Below the pieces are notes generated by a model. The model was given only the letters and a program-made list of their open reading frames with translations. It was not told where the DNA came from and made no database searches. Shown here piece by piece: positions 1 through 11,900 of a DNA stretch of 64,000 nucleotides; the stretch's first letter is position 1, and the number at the start of each line of letters is the position of its first letter. The position numbers were made by a program, and so were the translations under genes. Location: assembly GCF_016808095.1 (NCBI RefSeq), contig NC_068973.1, forward strand, positions 310,001 through 374,000, given 5' to 3'. Origin of the DNA: Vigna angularis. Its lineage: Eukaryota; Streptophyta; Magnoliopsida; Fabales; Fabaceae.

Positions 1-515
1 ATGAAATCCATAGTTGGAAGTAAAACAAAAGGTAACGTGAGAATCCAACCGAATGGTTGGTGTTTCCATGACTAAACTCTCCGTGCTTTGTCCGAATTAT
101 AGCAGTACCCCTCTTTTAATGTTCCATCACCTTTGCCACTTTTCTAATAAACCTCAACCTCAATATTCTCAACCTTAACATCAACATCAACGTCAACGTC
201 GCTTGATCTTGCACACCAACAAGTTTAATCCACATTGGCAACACAAGTAAGGGCACTATTGTATCGCATCACGAAAACCACATTCATTCCCCCTCCCTGA
301 CCTCAGTTTTCGAGCCTGCACGTCACTTCCTGTGTACTCCTTCCTTCACTCGGCACGTCAACTGTTGCCTTTGTACGTACGTACGTATGTATATAATATA
401 CATTCATACGTATCAGTATATAAGTTCCTCTGCTCCTCTACCTACTCCCTCAAGCTCTGTTGCGAGCGAGCTTTTTTTTGGGGTGTGAAAAGCTCTAAGT
501 AATATCAAAATCAGA
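1..515 (+). promoter_or_regulatory. Upstream region of the DVL/RTFL gene, with TATA box
   Basis: No coding region is visible. A TATA box (TATATAAG) lies at 417-424, about 92 bases before the start codon at 516, so transcription probably begins near 450. A short (TACG)n run followed by TATATAA-like sequence lies at about 374-392. A TGA stop in frame with the small coding region at 486-488 shows that the reading frame cannot extend further upstream. The TATA assignment is by consensus and position only. Confidence 0.5.
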
Positions 516-677
516 ATGTTGAAGCAAGGAGCTAAGATCCGTGGTAATGGTAAGAGAAAGGGAGATGGGTTTAGCAACAAGTGCGCTTCTTTGGTTAAGG
601 AGCAACGTGCTCGTCTCTACATCCTGCGCCGCTGTGCCACCATGCTTCTCTGTTGGTATATCCAAGGAGATGACTGA
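516..677 (+). CDS. DVL/ROTUNDIFOLIA-like (RTFL) small polypeptide
   Basis: A single-exon gene for a 53-residue protein. The C-terminal half carries the RTF/DVL signature: [20 protein letters not shown] at residues 29-48, then YIQGDD at 48-53. The basic N-terminal half (rich in Lys, Arg and Gly) is typical and poorly conserved in the family. Known members are small plasma-membrane-associated plant polypeptides that restrict polar cell proliferation in lateral organs when overexpressed. ATG 516 is the first ATG after an in-frame stop at 486, and a TATA box lies at 417-424. The gene converges on the PSY1R-like receptor kinase about 2.1 kb downstream. It is short enough to be lost under a 60-codon cutoff. 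Family membership is clear from the motif; which DVL/RTFL paralogue it is cannot be decided here. Confidence 0.9.
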   Translation: MLKQGAKIRGNGKRKGDGFSNKCASLVKEQRARLYILRRCATMLLCWYIQGDD

Positions 678-2791
678 AATGGAAACCATTTTTTATTCAT
701 TACACCTTTCTTTTTCTCTCTTTTTTAGTTCGTTTAAGTTAGTTTGAAGTGTCTTTACCCTTTTGAATCCTCGAACATGTTTGAATGAAGGAAGTTGAAG
801 TTGAAGTTGTTGGTTGGTGGTTGCTGATTTGGATTTGTTGCCTTAATCTCCTTTCCCCGTCTGTTTCTTTTTACCCATTGGAAGCTCCGAGGGATCCAAA
901 CCAATGGGGTTTTACGGGGACAGGACACTCTCATTTTATGGACAGACAGATCAATCTTGTACAACACAACCTCCTTTTTCCTTGTACTATGCTATCTATG
1001 TTACCCCTTTTCTCCTTCATACCTCCCTCTGCAGGTCAACCCAATTTATATGTTCTATCTGTAATGTCATGTTGTGCCAAACAATTTGATAAATTTTATG
1101 AAGTTGCTTCATCTTCACAACCTGTTGTAATCATCCCTGTTCACCAGATATGTGTGTCAGGATTTCCCAGAAACTCAATTCACAGCCTCCAGATTTTCTT
1201 TATTATTAACTCCAAACCAGTTGGAATAGGATTTAAATTTTGTAAGGGAGTAAATGGAAAAATATAATTTGAAAAAAAATATCACTTAAGGTGACTGGTA
1301 AGTACTAAATGATATTGAAGTTGTTCATGAATGAAAAGCAATAAGTAAGATTTTTACTAATCTATATTGGATCATTTAATTCACCACTTAATAGGGTGAC
1401 AAAGTAATCCAAACCCTCCTCTTTGGATCATATATTAATAACTTAACATAAATTTGATTTAAATATAAATTTTCAATGGAATTCAATTTTGAAAAACAAG
1501 TTAATTATAAGAAATATATGTCATAAGTGATATAAATGTTTAATAGGTTTTAATTCAAGAGTGTCAAGCTCGCTCATTAGATTGAAAAAAAAAAAAATAC
1601 TTTTTAATAGATTAGTTTTAAAGGATTTTTTAAAATACTTTAAAATTTATAAATGTTATTAATTAAAATTTAAGATATGTAACATAATTCATTAATCCGA
1701 TTAAAAAGTGAATTGAATTGAGTCTAGTAAAAAAAAACACAAATCGGATTCAACTCAAAACTTAGTAGATTAATTGATGATTTTATTCAAATTCAACCCC
1801 TACAATTGAGTAACAGTTTATTCACAGAAAAAAAAAGAGAGGAAAGAATATAATGTAAACAATAGATTACCTTAGAAAAAAAAAAGTTAGAATAAAAGAT
1901 AAAATGTAATAACATATCACCTGAAATTTAAAGTCACCGGAATAAAACATTAAAAAATATGTTAAACTATTCTGTAAATGTTAAAAAGTTCTTTAAACTT
2001 ATACGTGATAAAATATATGGATTTAGGGATTAAATTAATAAATGAAAATATAAACTTAAGGATGAAATTAATAAAGATTTAATACCAAAATATTAGTTAT
2101 ATAATCTGATAATAAAACGGGTGGAGTCTCTCTTCGCATGCCTCAGTCTGAGATTGGCAGCTTCTAAGCTGTAATTATTTATTTAGATACCAAAAATGCA
2201 ATGCATCATTCCATTCTATTTCTTGCATTTATTCAATGCTCTTTTTCATTTTTCTAAAATGAAAAACTTCAAATTCCATTCACAGCCACCACCGACAATG
2301 GAACTATTTCAACTTCTTTAGTTGTAGTCAACAAATAATCATTACCATCATTCAATTTATCTCCACTATCTTTTTGTACTCAATTCTTTCATACCCAGCA
2401 TTTTCAAATTGTACCCCCAAAAGAGAAAAAAAACATAACCTTCTTGTACTGTCTTACTCTTTTGTTTCTTGATTTTGCGTATGATGTGTGACCATGAACT
2501 GATAGAAAAGTAAAACAAGATAGAGTAGAGTCAGATAACAAAGGCTTGTGCAGTTTAGGATGTTGTATAATTGGAAAGTGTTATAGAGGCAGTTTGTGGC
2601 ATTAAGGTATTCCTAAGATGGAAAAATTTTCCTGAGCAATATGGATGATGACATATACAGTCACCAAAATCTTGCAACTAACATAATCTGATTAGGAGTC
2701 ATCATTTACAGAGGTAAAAATGATTGTGTATATATTGAATTGGAACCTTTTGCACAAAGTATACAAGTCTATGGGAACAGACATTTTATCT
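678..2791. other. Intergenic: convergent 3' regions of the DVL/RTFL and PSY1R-like genes
   Basis: Bases 678 to about 1260 are less AT-rich and probably include the 3' UTR of the DVL/RTFL gene; an open frame there (785-1267) resembles no protein I know. From about 1270 to 2100 the sequence is very AT-rich with A-runs and no recognisable feature. The last 150 bases or so are likely the 3' UTR of the minus-strand receptor kinase. No RNA gene or complete transposon was recognised. Confidence 0.5.
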
Positions 2792-5700
2792 CTAGTCTTT
2801 ATTCATATGGTGGTTGGATAATCCTACATTCCTCAGCCATTCAACAACTTCTGGGATGCATGGTCTCTTGAAAGGATTATGGCTGACACACATGCAGGCT
2901 ACATCAAGAGCCTTGAGCATCTCTTCTTCAAAGCCCTTGCCTCTCAGAAATGGATCAAAGACTTGATCTTGTTTTCCTTCACTCCTCATTTGTTGAACCC
3001 AGGCAACTAACTCCCTTGACATTTTTGGCTTGCTTACATCAACAGGCCTCCTCCCCGTTAGCAGCTCAAGCATGACAACCCCAAAGCTGTACACGTCTCC
3101 TCTCAGAGTTGCCACCCATGCTTGTCCATACTCTGGGGGTATGTATCCTAATGTGCCTACAAGTTCAGTTGTAACGTGAGTGTGGTAAGGAAGAATGAGC
3201 CTGGCCAGCCCAAAATCAGCAACATGTGCCTCAAACTTTTCATTAAGAAGTATATTGCTTGACTTTATATCACGATGCACTATATGTGGTTCACATATTT
3301 GGTGCATGTAAGCCAATCCACAACTTGCACCTTGTGCAATCTTCAGTCGGGTAGGCCAATCAATCTGAGATGGACCATCTGCCTTCTCATGCAGCCAGTA
3401 ATCCAGACTTCCATTTTCCATGTAAGTGTATATCAGAAGCCGAACACCCTCATGCACACAGTAGCCTTGCAAGGCAACCACATTCTCATGCTGTGCTGTC
3501 GACAAAGCCTCTACCTCTGCTTTAAATTCCCTTTCCATTAGACCTAATTCTCCTGAAAGTTTCTTGATGGCCAGAGCAGTTCCATTTGGTAATGTTGCTT
3601 TATACACCAAACCAAAACCTCCACATCCTATTATGTTTGCCTGACTGAAGTTTTCTGTAGCTTTTAATATTTCAACTATGGTAAGGTCCTTGATTTCACT
3701 TGTTTTATTAGGGAACAGTACCACTTGGCTGGCCTCTTTGTCAACCTCGGGATGAACCCCACTGTAAGAGCTGATAGAAATTGATTCTACTTCAATCTTG
3801 TCAGGTTCTCCACCTGGATTGATCCTCCTCTTGGATATTACCCACACTATCAACACTGAAACGAAGGAAACAAGGCCAAAACTGGCTGCAATGGCAAATC
3901 CAATTATCAGCTTTTTGCTTGAGCTGTGACTACGAGCAGTAGTACTCTGTTGAGGAAGACAAGACCGCCGAACAACTGAACCACACAACTGTGGGTTTCC
4001 TTCGAAGCTAGAAAAGGAGAAAGTATCAAATTGGCCACCTGTGGGTACCGGTCCTTCAAGATTATTGTATGCTACACTGAAAGCAGACAAAAAATGCAAG
4101 CTTTTGAGTGAAACGGGAATTTCCCCGGAAAGTTGGTTTCCTGAGAGGTATAGTTTCTCTAAGTTAATCAAGTTAGAAATTTCCGCTGGGATATTGCCAG
4201 AGAATTTGTTGTTACTAAGGTCCAGCTGATGAAGGACTCTGAGTTTGCCAATCTCTACCGGGATACTGCCGTTGAGGCTATTGTTTCCCAGATATATTGC
4301 TGGTGGTAGGTTGGAAATCTGATTGTATTGCATCTGAGAGACATTGTTGGCATTAGCAAACACGGGTAACTCCAGGTAAGTCCTCTCTACTTTGTCATAG
4401 GTCTGTTGTGATGTTAGTGCTGGAAGCGTTGTGAGCTCAGCTGGAAACATTCCTGTGAGGAGGTTAAAAGACAAGTCTACGTAGAAAAGCTCGGGAAGCG
4501 TGTGCAACCAAGGAGGAATTGAACCACTAATTTGATTATAGGACAAATCCAAGACCTCGAGCTTCTTCAGATTATAAAGCCAGTGTGGTACTTGACCTGT
4601 GAAATTACAACCGCCTAAACCCAGAACTTGGATCTTTTGGAATCCATCTGGGTTTGTTATGTTGACATCATCTGGCATCATTTCATTGAAAAAATTCTGG
4701 GAGAGCATAAGAGTGCTAAGGTTCTTGAGTCCCATAAGCAGCCTCAGAGCTCCAGTGACATTACTGAGGTTGTTGGTAGAAATTGATAGGAAAGCCAGAG
4801 ACTGAAGTCCAAGTATATCAGGTGAGATCTGTCCTTCAAAATAATTAGATGCAAGTCTCACTGCTTTAAGGGATTTGCATGCATACATGGTAGGTGGTAT
4901 AATACCAGTAAAACTATTGTTGCCGAGGTCAAGTGCTGAGAGTCTGAGGAGTCCGGAGAAATTCAATGCCGAGAGGCTTCCCTCCAACAAGTTGAGCCTT
5001 ACATCCAACATGACAAGATTGACACAGTCCATTAGAGATGGGGGTAGAGTGCCATTTATTTTGTTGGCATGAAGAAGTAAACGTTCCAATTTGGAGAGCT
5101 TACCAATATCAGAGGGAATGGGCCCGGTGAAATTATTGGAGTAGAGCTCCAAAACTGTGAGGTTGACAAGGTTAACAATGCTCTCTCCAAGGGTTCCACC
5201 GAGTTTATTGAGGGGCAAGGAGATTTCTTTGAGAGAAACAGCATCGAAAATATCACCAGGAAGGGGCCCGGATAGGGAATTGGAGCCTGCTCGAAATTTC
5301 TCCAGCTTGGAACATGCTCCTAGTCCTGGCTGAATCATGCCAGAGAAATCATTGGAGGAATAATCCAAGAATCTAAGAGAGGATGAGCTACTGTGGTTAT
5401 TGCAGAGGAGAGAAGTGGGAATTTGACCAGTGAAGCTGTTGTTACTGACGTTAAAAGATGTCAAACTCCCTGCAGCGATTGCATCTGCCAGGTGCTGAAG
5501 GAGAGAGAGTGGTAGTTTTCCGTGGAATAAATTACTGGACAGATCAAGCTCCCGAATGGTATTGCCACTGGTATTAGCAACAAAGGGTGGCAATTCACCA
5601 GAGAGACGATTGTAGCTTAAATCAAGAATCTGCAGGTGATTAAGAAGTGAGAAAAATTGGTCTGGGAGATTACCGGATAAGCGGTTCTGGGATAGATCAA

Positions 5701-6073
5701 GAAGGGAGAGAGCAGTGAGATTTATGAGAGATGGGAAGATGAAGCCGGCGAGACCCCTGGATGGTAGCAATAGATGTATGACTCTGAAATTCTCATCACA
5801 CTTAATGCCTTCCCACAGACAACAATCAACAGAAGCAGACCAATTGAGAGGAGAAGGAGTGGATATGTTCCTGGAGAAGGCCAAGAGTGAGTCTCTATCA
5901 AGTTGGTTACAGGAGGCGGCTTGAACAGGAAGAAGGAGCCCAGAGAGAAGAAGAAACAGGAGAGTGACAAAGACCATTAACTTGGGAATCATGTAGATGG
6001 AAGAGGGTGGTGTGGACGTTGTTGATGTTGATGTTGATGGGGTTGGTCTGTCTATGGGAGTGGGAGCTCTCAT
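2792..6073 (-). CDS. PSY1R: LRR receptor-like kinase, PSY1R (tyrosine-sulfated glycopeptide receptor 1) type
   Basis: A single-exon receptor kinase of 1093 residues counted from the upstream ATG. Met28 (codon at 5990-5992) starts a better signal peptide (MIPKLMVFVTLLFLLLSGLL), so the mature start may be there; the first 27 residues are Ser/Thr/Pro-rich. Order: cysteine-paired LRR N-terminal cap (~54-95), about 20 leucine-rich repeats (~100-675), an island interrupting the repeats (~553-590, with YLELPVF) as in PSKR/PSY1R receptors, membrane helix ~722-747, and a kinase domain ~814-1080. Kinase motifs are complete: GCGGFGLV (816-823), Lys837, HRDIKSSN (933-940), DFG (953-955), PPEYG (979-983). 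An RD kinase with these residues should be active. The family perceives sulfated PSY peptides at the plasma membrane and promotes cell expansion. Overall similarity to Arabidopsis PSY1R runs the whole length; the ligand is inferred. Confidence 0.93.
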   Translation of the reverse strand: MRAPTPIDRPTPSTSTSTTSTPPSSIYMIPKLMVFVTLLFLLLSGLLLPVQAASCNQLDRDSLLAFSRNISTPSPLNWSASVDCCLWEGIKCDENFRVIHLLLPSRGLAGFIFPSLINLTALSLLDLSQNRLSGNLPDQFFSLLNHLQILDLSYNRLSGELPPFVANTSGNTIRELDLSSNLFHGKLPLSLLQHLADAIAAGSLTSFNVSNNSFTGQIPTSLLCNNHSSSSSLRFLDYSSNDFSGMIQPGLGACSKLEKFRAGSNSLSGPLPGDIFDAVSLKEISLPLNKLGGTLGESIVNLVNLTVLELYSNNFTGPIPSDIGKLSKLERLLLHANKINGTLPPSLMDCVNLVMLDVRLNLLEGSLSALNFSGLLRLSALDLGNNSFTGIIPPTMYACKSLKAVRLASNYFEGQISPDILGLQSLAFLSISTNNLSNVTGALRLLMGLKNLSTLMLSQNFFNEMMPDDVNITNPDGFQKIQVLGLGGCNFTGQVPHWLYNLKKLEVLDLSYNQISGSIPPWLHTLPELFYVDLSFNLLTGMFPAELTTLPALTSQQTYDKVERTYLELPVFANANNVSQMQYNQISNLPPAIYLGNNSLNGSIPVEIGKLRVLHQLDLSNNKFSGNIPAEISNLINLEKLYLSGNQLSGEIPVSLKSLHFLSAFSVAYNNLEGPVPTGGQFDTFSFSSFEGNPQLCGSVVRRSCLPQQSTTARSHSSSKKLIIGFAIAASFGLVSFVSVLIVWVISKRRINPGGEPDKIEVESISISSYSGVHPEVDKEASQVVLFPNKTSEIKDLTIVEILKATENFSQANIIGCGGFGLVYKATLPNGTALAIKKLSGELGLMEREFKAEVEALSTAQHENVVALQGYCVHEGVRLLIYTYMENGSLDYWLHEKADGPSQIDWPTRLKIAQGASCGLAYMHQICEPHIVHRDIKSSNILLNEKFEAHVADFGLARLILPYHTHVTTELVGTLGYIPPEYGQAWVATLRGDVYSFGVVMLELLTGRRPVDVSKPKMSRELVAWVQQMRSEGKQDQVFDPFLRGKGFEEEMLKALDVACMCVSHNPFKRPCIPEVVEWLRNVGLSNHHMNKD

Positions 6074-7130
6074 CGGAACGAATCCCCAGAAGAAAAAGAT
6101 GGAGTCTTTAAGGTCCTTCCTTGCTCAACGTTGAGCAAAAGAAGGAATGGGCATAAGGGTAATATGGGAGGTAGGAAAGGATAGCAATAGCATGGCATAG
6201 CAGCGACCAGGCATTGACCAATGACCAAGTACCAGAAAAGGAAAGGTAAGAAGGGAGAAAGTGGAGTGATGTTGACAAGTGGGAGATAGATGTATGAAAG
6301 AAAAGTATGGTAATAAAATAAATAATCTGTATTAAGCGTTTACTTTTGTTCTGAGGTTGGGTTGGGAGGGGCGGCCGGTAGTGCCTCAGTGGAATTTCTC
6401 TGTCATCGTCATCATCATCATTCACAACTATGCCAATGCCATGCCATACATAACGTGTGAAAGTGGAACTCACAATCATAATCTTAAATAAACTACTGCA
6501 CAAAACAAACATCTATTGCTGTCTCAAAAACATCTTAGAGAGGGAATGGATATTCTGTCTCAAAATGCACTTTAAAACCGCACCATCCACTTTCATTCTC
6601 ACTCCCTCCTTTAGCATCCCTGTGTTCTTGTGTTGTGTTGTACCACTCAGACTCATTGCAAATTTTAAAACACTCTCTGTTTCTTTCATCTTCAATCTAT
6701 AGATATATAATATAGGAATCATGTCAGTTTCACATTTGTGCGGGTGTGAATGATGATATACTAATGAAATTAAAGTAAATTCCACTACTTCATGCCATGT
6801 CCATATCACTTACAAAGTACAATGCTTTCAACCACGAAACTTCCCCATACAATTCCCGCAAATATAAAAAAAAAAAAAATCATTAAAATAATCAAATATT
6901 TGTTAGCTGGTCCACTGATTCATGCTGATTTAGTTAAAAAAAAGAAAAAAATATTTTTTTTTGTATGGATTGCATTATGTAATTTAAAATGATATAAATA
7001 TTTACACCAGCTTTTCAGGAATGAGAAAAAAGACAAAAGTTCTGAGTGTATTTTATGAAAAAAAAAAACTACCAAGAGATGATGTGAAAAAGAAAAAAAG
7101 AGCAATTATTATATTATGTGCAAATTGCAC
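6074..7130. other. Intergenic: upstream region of the PSY1R-like gene
   Basis: The 5' flank of the minus-strand receptor kinase. It holds mixed-composition sequence to about 6840, then A-rich and T-rich runs. No convincing TATA box, RNA gene or further coding region was recognised. Several open frames here lack homology and codon structure. Confidence 0.4.
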
Positions 7131-7149
7131 ATAAGCTAACTCGAAGAAT

Positions 7150-8945
7150 ATGTTTTATACCAGGTCTCACGTATTTGGTTTCCTAACTTCTGATATATCA
7201 ATTAATTATGATTAGTGGAAGTTTTTTTTTTACGTTATTAGGTCTCTTAGAGTTTTTCTTTATATGAAGATTTTTTCATATTTCTATTTTTTTTTTATTT
7301 TGTATATTATTTAGGTAAGAAAAAATTGATACGAAGTTATTTTTATTATCTTCTCATTGATATCAGAATTTCGGTTAAAAGTTTTGATTTGTGTTCTGAA
7401 GACGAAAAATAATAATGGTATTGTAATCATGATTTAATTGGATTCTACTAATTATATAATATAAAAATTTTGCATATGAAATATTTTTTATTTTGCAAAG
7501 ACATGTGTGATCTTATTGAAAAATAAGGTATTAAACCAACAAATAAATCTTAGAAAGATTAAAAGAAGAAAATTAGGAAGACTATTGGTTTTATTAGACA
7601 ATAGATAAATCAACTTGTTTATCATCTTGTATAAGGTGAGAATCTAGCTTACAACTTATGAAAGAAATTAAGCGAGTTGATTGAGTCTAAAAATTCCTTG
7701 AAAGTTTTCAAAATATGAAGAATCAATTTATCATTATGGAGATTGTATTAGATGATGTTATTAGCATTATTGTTTCTTAGCTCGTTACCACATAATTGTA
7801 AGACACAGTGGACCAAATTATCAAAGAAAGATATTGCATGTTTTCATTGTAGTAAACTAGAACATGTAATTAAAAAGTGCAGGATCCTCAAGCAAGAGAG
7901 ATGAAAGGATAGGAGAATAATAATAATAATAGAAGAGAAGATAAAAAATAAAATCACTAGGCAAGAGTATGAATGAGTTATTGGCTTTGTTGCCTTATTG
8001 CCTCATTTCATGTTACACCATATTGTGATTTTTTTTCACATCCTATATTGTTGGAGATTTTAAGCATGTGAAGATGGGAAATCAAAGGTCAAGCAAGATT
8101 GTTGGCATTGGAGAAATCTAGTTGGAGACTAATACCACTTGCAAGCTACATTATGTTATTTCCCTCAATTGTATCTCTATATAAGTACTTGATAAGGATG
8201 ATTATCATAATTTCTTTGGTGATGAAAGATGGAAGTGTACTTAAAGAAAAATGGTAGTAGTAAAAGGAGATAAACAAAGTACTTTTTATTGTACATCATG
8301 TTCATTGTCTACACTTCAAGTGAATACAATTGAGGATTGTTTATCAAAGTATCACCTAAACAACTTGATCACTTGAGTAAGAATGATCTTGTTATTACAA
8401 GAGATATGCTTTCTATTAAGAGTAATTAATAAAAGAAAAAAAACATGTTTTTATGAACTACTAGTCTATTGTGAAATTTAAAATAATATAAGCTTTTGTA
8501 TTATGTTTTTAAGAGGGTGATAGAGAGTTAAAAACTCTAAATGTCTATAATGAAAATAGAAAAGAACTAAAAGAGGATAAAAAAGAATAAAGGAACAACT
8601 AATGTATTTTGTGTAAATATGGGATAAAAAAACTTAGAGAAGAGATTTTATATTATATCTCATATATTTGATTTTCTCTTAAATTTAGCTAAATATCTAT
8701 TAAAATTTTCCTATAATGTTATCTACCTTGTTAGTCAAGATATTTTTGGTTGATTATTGGAGGTTACAAAAAAATTTATGATAAGCTCATTGATTATTGT
8801 TATTGAAATTTTTTTTAGTAGATTAAATATGTGAATTTTTCTTTTATATCAAAGTTTTTTCCGTATTTGCTATGATCTCATATATACATATCTTTATTTT
8901 ACATATTATTTATGTAGAAAAAAATTAATTTGAGTTTTATTTCCG
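7150..8945 (+). mobile_element. Decayed Ty1/copia LTR retrotransposon remnant
   Basis: Fragments of a copia polyprotein read in the plus direction with many stops and frameshifts. A gag zinc knuckle of CX2CX4HX4C form lies at 7839-7880 (CFHCSKLEHVIKKC). A protease-like SFHVTPYCDFF stretch lies at about 8003-8035. A pre-integrase block follows at ~8060-8370 (VKMGNQRSSKIVGIGE, then DDYHNFFGDERWK). A degenerate methionine-tRNA primer-binding site (TGATATCAGAAT) is at 7358-7369. Bases ~7150-7355 and ~8650-8945 share diverged similarity (for example the stretch around TATTATTTAGGTAAGAAAAAA and its counterpart near 8905) and are the likely LTRs. Reverse transcriptase and RNase H are missing, so the element is internally deleted and dead. 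The polyprotein identification is firm; the LTR limits are approximate. Confidence 0.65.
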
Positions 8946-11900
8946 ATAGTTATTTTTGTTATAAGAATGCAAATTATGCTGCTACAAAATAACATGCATG
9001 GGGGTAGGTTGACTTTGGAAAAAGTATTTTAGCATTACAACACGTAATACATTTCATTGACGTCAATCAACAAAAATAAAGACAGCTTTCTTATCAGGTG
9101 AGGGTATTATATGAATAAAATAATATATAAAATCATTATTCAATAAATTCAGAAAATTAAACTTTTCATTTGAAGTAGTTTTACCGAGGACCTTTCTTTC
9201 ATTCTTTTTAAACTCTAATTATTGGAGTATAGTTTCTTCATTTTTAATTTTACACTGTCAAACAGGGGCAGGTTTTATTTATCATATCTTTTCTATTGTT
9301 TAACAAAGCTGTCGGTATTTATTCCCATCATCACTACCAAAACCTTCAATACATTAATGCAAATGTAGTGTGCAACTTGATAATTTAATTACAATACTAG
9401 TTTTGACTTTTGTAATAATTCTTTTTAAAATATATGATTAATATTCAATATTTATGTCATGTGTATTGCAATTCATACACCACTTGAAGTTATAGAGTTG
9501 ATGTAATAGACAATTTGAATCACATATAATTGTCTCAATGGTCAAGGTTAACGGTTAACCCAAATGTTTATTTTCACTTTATCATTCATTTAAATTTGAA
9601 AGTTAGAAAAAAAAACAATTCTAGTAAGAAATGTGTATTACCTATTTCGCTATTTTAAAATTATATTTATAAATTTTGATATGAATTTTAAATTAATGAA
9701 TTACTTTTTTTCTTTTAAATTTATATTTATAAATTTTGAAATAAATTTTGTATTAACGACCACTTAATTATAGTCCACTTGGTAATAATTATATTATAAG
9801 TTAATCAGTATTATATCTAATTGTTTCGAAGAGATACTGTTCGATTTATATGTTATTATAATTCAATTTTGAGATAATAACGGTGATAGTTATCATGGTA
9901 TGTTTGGTTGTTTAAATCGTTTAATCTAATATTGACTAATCGATCATATCGTATATAAATTATTATTTTATTAAATTTTTCACGAATAGATTATTAAAAA
10001 AGATGTGAATATATAATTGGATGTACACACATAAAATAAAGTATTAGGTTTGAAAAGTTTTCTTTGACTTTGCGTATTTAGGGCATATTTTAAATTGTTT
10101 AGAAAAGAATAAGTAGGGTTAGGGATTTGAGATGAGAAAGCAAGTTGCAATTAGAAAATGAGGGTTACTTTCTATGTCTACGCGCAATTCAAAACCAGTT
10201 TTACAATAATTATGTGAACTGTGTTACAATATTCAATGGAGCTGCATGTTAATCAACAAATTTTATGATTGATTTACCAAAATTGCACGCAAGTGTCTTA
10301 TTTTACAATATAATATATTATTCTTTTCATACTTAATGCAGGTTGACTTAGGGGCTTTTAAGACTTTCGACAAAAATTACGTTAATTCCGTGTAGTAATG
10401 AATGTATAACATTGTTTTAAAAAATATTTGAATTTTGAACTTTTTTTTGTCAATTATTATTTCATGAATGCAAAATATATTGTTTTCGTTGAAATTAATA
10501 TTTAATAAGAAACGTAACTGTCACATTTTGTAAGGTCCTTCTTTTAATTATATTTTTAAATTTATAATATTCAAGTGTCAGGTCTTACTCGACAATAATT
10601 TAAATAAAATGTACATTTATTGTTTAGTTATCGATATAGAACATCAATGTTCTTTAAACTTTTTTTTTATAACATTTTAAGGAACAATTGTACTAAAAAT
10701 CAATCTGCAACATATCTTTTTAAATTCATTAATTTTCCATTAATCTAAAGTTTTGATGTTAAGTTTTAGAATTCCTAACGTGATACATCAAAGACCACAA
10801 CATTGAAGAGAACATTGAAAATGTCTCGAGGGCATTAACGTCTTTTCAAATCCTTTCTCTTCATTCACTTCAAAAGTTTTTCTTCCTTTTTTCTTTTATG
10901 TCTTTGTTTCTTGAATTGATGTTCATTTATTTAGGACTAAGATTTTAATTCAAACTAAGTCGAGTTTGAATTAACACAATTACTATCACTATCTTAAATT
11001 TTTAAGATTAAAAAAATTAAAAATTTCAAATAATTCTATTTATAATATGCTTTTAAGACAATTGATAAAATCCAAATAATTAAATTGCTAATATTGATGG
11101 TCCGTATCTCAAATATTTAATGCAAAAAAAACTCGAATGAAAATAAACGTCCTGATATAAAATGAGAAGTAGAATTTTAAATTTTAAAATTTGAAATTAC
11201 TATCATAATAAAAAATTTAATAATATAGTTGTGCGATAATTCATTGATTTGAACGCAAATAAAGTTTAAAATTGTGAAATTAGATATACAATTCCATAAA
11301 ACTAAAAAAGAAAAAACTTAATAGTTTAACATTTAACTTAATTTAGTATTAATTAAAGATTATTATGAATACAAATAATTAAATACAACATAAAACATTT
11401 CTTTCTTACTAAGAACCTAAAAAATCATCTAAATTTTTTTTCTTTCTTCTTTAAACCAACATGAGGTTAACATATCTCTTCGAAAAAATATTAAATTTGG
11501 AAATATAACGAGTACATTAAACCTATAGTCATGGCCCGATTCATACCGAGATAAAATAATCATAGGCCCATTTTATAACAACATAAGCCCACACTTTCTG
11601 TTTGTAATGGAAAGTGTTATTCCCAGTCCCCATATTTTCAACAAAAATTACCCTTGTTTCCTTTGTGGGTGAGATTACACAATACATAAAGAATGTTTCA
11701 TATTGCATAATTTTTACAAAAAAATAATATAAACAAAAATACAAATTTCCATTTTATTATTTTTTTAATCAACATCGCAGCATGTATGTTTTGATTTGTT
11801 GAGCAGTTTTTATATTGATATCTTATATTTTAAAAATATTTTCCTTTTTATTTATTTTATAACTATAGAGGTCGTATAAAAATAAAGGTCTAATATTGAA

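Noticed and set aside
785..1267. 160-codon plus-strand open frame downstream of the DVL/RTFL gene
   Set aside because: No recognisable domain, poor composition for a protein, and its position fits the 3' UTR of the small gene.
9546..9560. GGTTAACGGTTAACC palindrome
   Set aside because: Short and isolated in AT-rich DNA; nothing nearby gives it a function.
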